Origin: a bacterium
Lineage (GTDB): Bacteria; Patescibacteriota; Minisyncoccia; UBA6257; WO2-44-18
Length of the DNA stretch: 40,950 nucleotides
NCBI GenBank assembly: GCA_030689595.1
Contig: JAUYHP010000031.1
Coordinates: forward strand, 150,666-191,615
Direction of reading: 5' to 3'
In this document: piece by piece, positions 34,852 through 40,950 of the stretch
Numbering within the stretch: position 1 is the stretch's first letter
Layout: each line of letters opens with the position of its first letter
Position numbers and translations under genes: made by a program
Notes under the pieces: generated by a model
Database searches by the model: none
Told to the model about the DNA's origin: nothing
Seen by the model: only the letters and a program-made list of their open reading frames with translations

Positions 34852-36261
34852 ATGTATAAGAAAACCATCCTTTTACCAATTTATAATGGCATGCGCTCAC
34901 GTAATTTTTTTCGCAATGATCTTTATCCGGAGCTGGTTAAAGATGAGGATTTGCAGTTGGTTATCTTAGTGCCACCGTATAAGATGGATCTTTATAATCG
35001 TGAATTCAGTAAGCCCAATGTGGTCTTCCAATCATGGGACGCTATCCCAGAGAATTACTTTAGCCGACTAGTTAAAGGAATGGCCTTTAGTTTATTAGAT
35101 ACAGTTTCTATTAAGACATTACAATACGTGGCTTATTTAAAGACTGGCAATAAGATATCTTATTTGGCCAAAAGATTGTTTACCAATGTTCTAGGTAATA
35201 GAAGGTGGGCGATAAGGTTGATGAGATTTTTAGATGGTCGAGTGGCGGTGGATAATAGAGTTGTTGCTTTTATTGATCAATATAAGCCAGACCTCGTTAT
35301 AGCCCCAGATATTATGTTCGGCCCTGATGTAGCTGTCTTAAGAGCAGCGAAGCGTAAAGACATTCCCACCTTGGGCATGGTCCGTTCTTGGGACAATCTT
35401 ACCTCGCGCGGCATAATACGTTCGTTGCCCGACAAATTGATAGTTCACGCCAGTTTTATGAAAAAGGAGGCAGTGAAATATTCTGGCATGAAACCAGAGA
35501 ATGTTTTGGTTTTGGGCATACCACACTTCGATCTTTATTTTCAGCAGCATCAAGTATCTCGGGATGAATTTTATAAGTCACTTAATATTCCAACTGATCG
35601 ACGACTAGTTCTTTGTGCGCCATTTTTCGACACCTATAGCCATCAGTCTGGTCTGAATATAGTCAATGGACTTGTTGGCGCTATAAAGTCTGGCAAGTTG
35701 CCAGCCGACATCCATTTAATAGTTCGATATCGACCAGAGTCTATGAGTGACGACGACAGCCAGGCTGAAAAAGACTTAGAAGCCACTGGCTATGCAACTG
35801 TCACCAAGCCATATGCGCATAGTTTTTCTGTCATAGCAGATGGTAGGCCGGAATTCGAGTATTCACAGGCGGATCTGGATTTATTTTATAATTCACTCTA
35901 TTTCAGCGACGTTACTATCAATACCATTTCCACTTTGACGGTTGATGCCATCGCCCTAGATAAGCCAGTGATTAATGTTCGTTATGATGGCGATCCTAAT
36001 TGTCCACCAGCCAACCAGATAAAGAATTATTCTCAATTTGAGCATTATCAAGATATAGAGGACGCTGGCGGAGTTAGGTTGGCTTATAGCATGGACGAAC
36101 TGATCAAGCACTTAAGAGATTATCTAGCTGATCCCGGGTTGGATGCAAGTGGTAGGCGAAAGGTTAGGTCGGACCAAATAGAATTTATGGATGGGCTATC
36201 TGGCAAAAGGTATGCGGATTTCATAAAAGATTTTGTTTACAAACCAAAATTAATCGACTAA
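34852..36261 (+). CDS. GT-B-like putative glycosyltransferase / surface carbohydrate protein, related in layout to 12303-13655
   Basis: 'KPDLVIAPDIMFGPDVAVLRAAKRKDIPTLGMVRSWDNLTSRG', 'YFSDVTINTISTLTVDAIALDKPVINVRYDG', 'DAGGVRLAYSMDELIKHLRDYL'; ATG 34852 rather than TTG 34846. Confidence 0.6.
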   Translation: MYKKTILLPIYNGMRSRNFFRNDLYPELVKDEDLQLVILVPPYKMDLYNREFSKPNVVFQSWDAIPENYFSRLVKGMAFSLLDTVSIKTLQYVAYLKTGNKISYLAKRLFTNVLGNRRWAIRLMRFLDGRVAVDNRVVAFIDQYKPDLVIAPDIMFGPDVAVLRAAKRKDIPTLGMVRSWDNLTSRGIIRSLPDKLIVHASFMKKEAVKYSGMKPENVLVLGIPHFDLYFQQHQVSRDEFYKSLNIPTDRRLVLCAPFFDTYSHQSGLNIVNGLVGAIKSGKLPADIHLIVRYRPESMSDDDSQAEKDLEATGYATVTKPYAHSFSVIADGRPEFEYSQADLDLFYNSLYFSDVTINTISTLTVDAIALDKPVINVRYDGDPNCPPANQIKNYSQFEHYQDIEDAGGVRLAYSMDELIKHLRDYLADPGLDASGRRKVRSDQIEFMDGLSGKRYADFIKDFVYKPKLID

Positions 36262-36280
36262 GGTTATACATAATATATTT

Positions 36281-37177
36281 ATGAATACCAAAATAGGAAT
36301 CGTAGGTGTCGGCTGGGTAGGCTCTACCATCACTCGCTATTTCGAGGAGATAAAAGGCTATAAACGTGGCGTTGATTTGTTTCTTAGTGATGCTGACGAT
36401 AAAAGGGGATACAAGGACGATATTGGGAAAGCTGATGTCGTTTTTGTAGCTGTGCCGACTCCGCGAAACACTCAAGATGGTTCTTGCGATACATCGATAG
36501 TCAATGCGGCCGTCGCTAGCATACCTGGCTCCAAAGTCGTTGTCATCAAATCCACAGTAGTGCCTGGCACTACGGCCGGCTTACAAAAGCAATATCCTCA
36601 GCATAAACTGTTATTTAATCCGGAATTTTTGACTGAAAGCCGTGCTTGGGAGGATATGATGCGCCCAGATCGTCAGATCGTCGGATATACCGATGCGAGC
36701 TTAGATGCCGCTCATTTAGTATTATCCTTATTGCCCAAAGCTCCATTTATGTCTCCTTGGGGATCGGGGACGTATAGGCAGATTCGTATCACGGCTACCG
36801 AAGCTGAATTTATAAAATATGCTAGCAATGTTTATTTTGCTCGTAAGATAAGTTGGGCCAACGCTTTGGCCCAACTGGCTGAGAAGACTGGTGCCGATTA
36901 TGAAAATATACGCAATGGCATGGCGGCTGATCACCGCATCGGTGATTCTCATTTAGACGTTTACCACGGCGGCTATCGTGGATTTGGCGGCTACTGCTTA
37001 CCTAAGGACACGAATGCCTTTATGATGTTCGCTAAACAAGTTGACTGCGAGGCAGCCTTTAATCTGTTAAAGGCCGATTGGGACTTTAATGAGAAATTGT
37101 TAGCTGACCAAAATCTTACCGTTGATGACGTTAGCAAGCATATAGCTCCCAAGAGTGTCGCTGATAGTAACAAATAA
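36281..37177 (+). CDS. UDP-glucose/GDP-mannose dehydrogenase-like protein, short (no C-terminal nucleotide-sugar-binding domain evident)
   Basis: 'KIGIVGVGWVGSTITRYF', 'VFVAVPTPRNTQDGSCDTSIV', 'LLFNPEFLTESRAWEDMMRPDRQIVG', catalytic-Cys region 'GYRGFGGYCLPKDTNAF'; only 298 aa. Confidence 0.8.
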   Translation: MNTKIGIVGVGWVGSTITRYFEEIKGYKRGVDLFLSDADDKRGYKDDIGKADVVFVAVPTPRNTQDGSCDTSIVNAAVASIPGSKVVVIKSTVVPGTTAGLQKQYPQHKLLFNPEFLTESRAWEDMMRPDRQIVGYTDASLDAAHLVLSLLPKAPFMSPWGSGTYRQIRITATEAEFIKYASNVYFARKISWANALAQLAEKTGADYENIRNGMAADHRIGDSHLDVYHGGYRGFGGYCLPKDTNAFMMFAKQVDCEAAFNLLKADWDFNEKLLADQNLTVDDVSKHIAPKSVADSNK

Positions 37178-39435
37178 TGAACTCAAAATCGCTAAACAGT
37201 TTTTATACTTGGGGCGTAAAGATTTTAATCTTTATCATTCCTTTTTTATCGTTATATGTCTCTCGTTCTCTATATTTCCCATATATTACAGGTAGGAATT
37301 TTGGCTTCCGTATATTGATAGAAGTGGCGTTGGTATTGTGGCTAGGATTGATTTTGCTTAAACCAGAATATAGGCCAAGATCGTCAGCTATGCTATGGGG
37401 AATAGTTGGCTTTACTTTTATAGTCGGCTTAGCAAATATTTTTAGTGTTGATGCATATTATAGTTTTTGGTCTCGCTATGAAAGAATGGAGGGCTACATA
37501 ATGATTTTGCATCTATTAGTTTATTTTCTAATGGCCTCCACGGTGTTAAAGAGTAAAAAAGATTGGCATGTCTTTTTCAATATATTCATCGCAGCCGGAT
37601 TAATAGCTAGTTTTTACGGCATATTGCAAATATTCGGCGTTTTGAGGTCTATTCAGGGCGGTGCGGCTAGAGTAGACGGCACCATTGGCAACCCTACATA
37701 TTTTGGAGCTTATCTATTGTTGCTGCTAATGCCAGCTTTGTATTTATTTTCTCAATCGGTAAAAAAAGCAGCTAAATATTATTATGGCATCGTAGCAGCG
37801 CTTTTTGCTTCGATGATTTATTTTACTGGCACTCGTGGAGCCATGTTGGCTCTGATCGTTGGAATTGCTTTATATACTTTGTTGTATTTATTATTTTTCA
37901 AACCTAAAGACAAGAGAGAAAAACTACATAAGAAAATTGCCGCTGGCGTCATGGTGGCTGTTGTGTTGTTGCCAATAGCCTTTTGGCTTCTCAAGGACGC
38001 CAGCTTCGTACAAAAAAACTATGTACTAGCTCGTTTTGCTAATATATCATTGACCGAAAAGACGACGAGGTCGCGTTTTATGGTGTGGGATATTGGACTT
38101 CAGGCTGTTAAAGAGAGGCCCATATTAGGATTGGGCCAAGAGAATTTTATATACGCGTTTTCTAAATATTATAATCCAGATTTATATGATCAAGAACCCT
38201 GGTTTGATCGAGCGCACAATATATTAGTTGATTGGTTGGTAAATGCTGGCATACTTGGCCTTCTGTCTTATTTGTTAATTTTTGTGGTGGCTATTGGGAC
38301 TATCTGGCGTCTTTATCGTAAAAAGACTTTAGATTTTGCCGTTGCTGCTTTGATGGTTGTAATATTGGTCAGTTATTTTGTCCAAAATCTATTCGTTTTC
38401 GACAATTTTAATACCTATTTTATATTTTTTACTATATTGGCTTTCATTGCATTTCTATCTAGGCCACAGCTCGAGCCGTCGAAAGTTGTTCGCGAGGATT
38501 GGAGGGTAGCCGCTAAGAAGGTGAATATATCAGTATTGGCTATGGTAATTTCAGCTATGATCATAGTGCCAGTTATATATATTGCTAATATAAAGCCACT
38601 AAAGGAATCCAGAGCTATGATAAACGTTTTGAGATCTGTTTCTGGCGATGAGCGTCCTGAGGTGGTTTTGGATAGATTTAATGATGCTCTGGCTTATGGA
38701 ACTTTTGGTGACTTAGAGGTTGGAGAGCAGTTTTTGCGATTAGGAGTGCAGCTGGTAGACCTGCCTTCTTTACCGGCTCAGGATAAATTTTCTTTTGTGG
38801 TAGCTGCATTGGAGTCTGGCGAAGAGTTTTTAAGCAAGCACCCCTCCGATTACAGATTTAGATTAGCCTTGGGCAATCTTTATAATAAGGCAGCGGCTTT
38901 GGCCGCTAGTGCTGATTATTTAGCTAAAGCGCGCGAGCATCTTGAGGAGTTGGTTCGTTTTTCCCCTAATCGACAGGTTTTTAAATTTTCTTTGGCTGAT
39001 AGCTATATCATAGTGGGTGATTTTGATAAGGCCATATCGATTTTGCAACAAGCTGTTGATTTAGCGCCAAAGTATGTCACTGCTCAAGTATCTCTGGGCA
39101 TTATTGCTTACCATGGCGATAGACTGGATATAACTGATGGAGTTTTTGAGACGATCATGGGACGAGACGATCTAGATGCTAATGACGGCCCATCATTAGC
39201 TAGGTTGGCCGGAGTCTATTATGACGCTGGTCAGTTGGAGAGGCCTGTAGAGATATATGAGAGAATGGTTGATTTGAATTCCGGCGTAGCTGAATATCAT
39301 GCCAACTTAGCCAGTCTATATCTCGAATTAGGTTTAGGCGAAAAAGCCTTGGCTGCTGCAAAAGAAGCAGCGCGCATTGACCCAGAGAATTATCAAGCAG
39401 CAACTGAAGACTTGTTGCAACAGATCAGCAATTAA
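37177..39435 (+). CDS. O-antigen ligase/polymerase-family membrane protein with C-terminal TPR-like repeats
   Basis: Multiple hydrophobic helices, 'TIGNPTYFGAYLLLLLMPALYLF', 'TRGAMLALIVGIALY', 'GLGQENFIYAFSKYYNP...FDRAHNILVDWLVNAGILGLLSYLLIF' (Wzy_C-like), then TPR-like 'AEYHANLASLYLELGLGEKALAAAKEAARIDPEN'. Confidence 0.88.
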   Translation: MNSKSLNSFYTWGVKILIFIIPFLSLYVSRSLYFPYITGRNFGFRILIEVALVLWLGLILLKPEYRPRSSAMLWGIVGFTFIVGLANIFSVDAYYSFWSRYERMEGYIMILHLLVYFLMASTVLKSKKDWHVFFNIFIAAGLIASFYGILQIFGVLRSIQGGAARVDGTIGNPTYFGAYLLLLLMPALYLFSQSVKKAAKYYYGIVAALFASMIYFTGTRGAMLALIVGIALYTLLYLLFFKPKDKREKLHKKIAAGVMVAVVLLPIAFWLLKDASFVQKNYVLARFANISLTEKTTRSRFMVWDIGLQAVKERPILGLGQENFIYAFSKYYNPDLYDQEPWFDRAHNILVDWLVNAGILGLLSYLLIFVVAIGTIWRLYRKKTLDFAVAALMVVILVSYFVQNLFVFDNFNTYFIFFTILAFIAFLSRPQLEPSKVVREDWRVAAKKVNISVLAMVISAMIIVPVIYIANIKPLKESRAMINVLRSVSGDERPEVVLDRFNDALAYGTFGDLEVGEQFLRLGVQLVDLPSLPAQDKFSFVVAALESGEEFLSKHPSDYRFRLALGNLYNKAAALAASADYLAKAREHLEELVRFSPNRQVFKFSLADSYIIVGDFDKAISILQQAVDLAPKYVTAQVSLGIIAYHGDRLDITDGVFETIMGRDDLDANDGPSLARLAGVYYDAGQLERPVEIYERMVDLNSGVAEYHANLASLYLELGLGEKALAAAKEAARIDPENYQAATEDLLQQISN

Positions 39436-40748
39436 TCGGCCTTGCTAAATCTTAAGTAGTTTTTTATTTCTGGCCAAATCTGGAAATTATTTATTTGTTT
39501 CATTTTGCGCCAGATTAGAAAATTGGTGATCAATTGTGTGAAGATGGTTGAAATGGCGGCGCCCACAATGCCCAATGGCGGTATGAGTAGTATATTAAAT
39601 AATACATTTCCCAAAGTTGCTACGATAACAAATCCGACAAAGCTTTTTTGTTGGTCGTAGGCGAATATGGCATTGCCAATTAATGATGATGGGTAGACTA
39701 TCAACACAGTGATGATAAGAATCTGGAATGTAGTTATGGCTGGAAGATATTCTGAGCCATAGAGAATGCTGATTATAGGATTAGCTAGAATAACACCCGT
39801 TATAACTACTGGTATGGCCACCAGAATTGCTAGGGCAACCGATCGTTCTAGAATTTTTTTAGCGCCATCTCGATTATTCTGGGTCATTCTGGCCAAAACC
39901 GGGAATATGCTAGTGGCCAACAGGGCAGGTAGTACATATAGAAGTTGTACTGGTTTCTGGGCTGCTGCGTAATAACCCACTTCAGATGCAGAGCTCAACC
40001 AACCCAACATAATAATATCGGTGTTGAGCATGATGGCGCCCATAAGGCCCATGAGCCCAAATGGCCAGGCCGTCGACAAAATCTGCTTTATCAGTGATTT
40101 ATTAAATTTACTTAATAGATTTCTGAAGTGCTCGCGTAGTGTATAGAAAATAACTATTAGGCCCAAGCCACTGCCGCCGGCGTAGGCCAGGGCCAAAGCG
40201 GTGCTGCTTTTGTAGGTGGCTAAAAATATAAAACCTAAAATGACTATAGCGAGATTGGTAAATATATTGACGAGCGATTCGATTTGCATTTGTTCCAAAG
40301 CACGACTCACGGCTGAGCCAAGATCTCGCAGTGTGTCAAAAGCAAAAACAAATATTAGAATTGGCATAATGCGGGCCGCCTCCTCAATGTTGGTTAGGTA
40401 AGGAAAAAACAATATTACCCCGGCTACGAAGATGGTGAGTAGGCCTAGCTTAGTGAAAAAAGCAGTGCTGATATATTGATCTTTGAGTTGTGGGTTTCTG
40501 GTCGTTTCCTTAGTTATCAGGGCATTGATGCCGATGTCAGAAAATATAGTCAGAAAAGCGGCTACGCCCAAGGCATAAGAAAAAGCACCCCAACTAGCCG
40601 CCCCCAAAACACGAGCGGCATAGATGACGATAGCCGCTCTTAGCAAGCGGCTAACTAGTTGTCCTGAAAAAAGCCAGAAAGCATTTTTGGCTATGGTTTG
40701 GCCAATAGTTTGATTATGAAAAAGCCAGCTTTTTATCTTTAGAAACAT
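39432..40748 (-). CDS. Oligosaccharide flippase family (Wzx-like) membrane protein (copy 2)
   Basis: 'FWLFSGQLVSRLLRAAIVIYAARVLGAASWGAFSYALGVAAFLTIFSDIGINALITKE', many hydrophobic helices. Confidence 0.88.
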   Translation of the reverse strand: MFLKIKSWLFHNQTIGQTIAKNAFWLFSGQLVSRLLRAAIVIYAARVLGAASWGAFSYALGVAAFLTIFSDIGINALITKETTRNPQLKDQYISTAFFTKLGLLTIFVAGVILFFPYLTNIEEAARIMPILIFVFAFDTLRDLGSAVSRALEQMQIESLVNIFTNLAIVILGFIFLATYKSSTALALAYAGGSGLGLIVIFYTLREHFRNLLSKFNKSLIKQILSTAWPFGLMGLMGAIMLNTDIIMLGWLSSASEVGYYAAAQKPVQLLYVLPALLATSIFPVLARMTQNNRDGAKKILERSVALAILVAIPVVITGVILANPIISILYGSEYLPAITTFQILIITVLIVYPSSLIGNAIFAYDQQKSFVGFVIVATLGNVLFNILLIPPLGIVGAAISTIFTQLITNFLIWRKMKQINNFQIWPEIKNYLRFSKAD

Positions 40749-40811
40749 GATTATGTATTATGACAGTTATAACATTTGTAGACTACGTTAAGTTATTAAA
40801 CATTTAATCAA

Positions 40812-40950
40812 ATGCGCTATCTCGTCACCGGCGGAGCCGGATTCATTGGTTCAAATTTAACCGACGCCCTAATCGACCAAGGTCATCAGGTTATTGTTAT
40901 AGATAACCTATCAACCGGCAAAAAAGAAAATCTTAATTCTAAGGCTGAAT
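40812..40950 (+). CDS. NAD-dependent epimerase/dehydratase, 5' part only (runs off window)
   Basis: Reads [46 protein letters not shown], typical extended-SDR N-terminus. Confidence 0.85.
   Translation, partial: MRYLVTGGAGFIGSNLTDALIDQGHQVIVIDNLSTGKKENLNSKAE

Noticed and set aside
367-40401. Many 60-117 aa antisense or out-of-frame ORFs in the supplied track (e.g. 573-809 -, 15555-15884 -, 29843-30181 -, 30895-31248 -)
   Set aside because: They lie inside well-supported genes on the other strand or frame, show no recognisable domains and no SD or promoter; treated as shadow ORFs.
1-40950. CRISPR array, transposase or integrase, IS ends
   Set aside because: No regularly spaced repeats and no mobile-element proteins were found in the ORF track or by reading intergenic DNA.
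1-40950. Alternative genetic code (UGA as Gly or Trp, as in some CPR lineages)
   Set aside because: TGA works as a normal stop for several full-length genes (e.g. 2181, 9283, 10350) and ORFs end at expected domain boundaries.

Overview
The 40,950-bp window is almost entirely a surface-glycan / O-antigen-type biosynthesis locus, bacterial by architecture (compact, standard code with TGA as a working stop, low-to-moderate GC). I would guess a streamlined lineage such as Patescibacteria/CPR, but this is not proven. From left to right it contains: the C-terminus of a GT2-like membrane protein; a Gfo/Idh/MocA-FAD oxidoreductase fusion; a heptose-phosphate set (HddA-, GmhA- and GmhB-like plus a small transaldolase); a second Gfo/Idh/MocA oxidoreductase; an AsnB-type amidotransferase; an SDR epimerase; a NeuB/NeuC/NeuA-type nonulosonate set; several GT-B-like putative transferases; a phosphonate module (PEP mutase fused to a nucleotidyltransferase, phosphonopyruvate decarboxylase, Fe-alcohol dehydrogenase, free nucleotidyltransferase, membrane sulfatase/phosphoglycerol-transferase-like protein); two methyltransferases; a second CMP-acylneuraminate-type cytidylyltransferase; a module with two D-2-hydroxyacid dehydrogenases, an aldehyde dehydrogenase, an SDR and an HpcH/HpaI aldolase; a flippase; a second AsnB; a truncated UDP-Glc/GDP-Man dehydrogenase-like protein; an O-antigen ligase/polymerase with TPR tail; a second flippase; and a partial epimerase. 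No tRNA, rRNA, CRISPR or transposase was seen. The strongest leads are: (1) a phosphonate pathway predicted to end at 2-hydroxyethylphosphonate with two nucleotidyltransferases and candidate transferases inside the glycan locus; (2) an aldolase/dehydrogenase cassette next to a second CMP-sugar synthetase, possibly making an unusual acidic sugar; (3) a candidate structured, switch-like 5' leader upstream of the second asnB; (4) two alternating gene-expression architectures (Shine-Dalgarno plus terminator versus near-leaderless). All function calls come from reading motifs by eye; no homology search was run.
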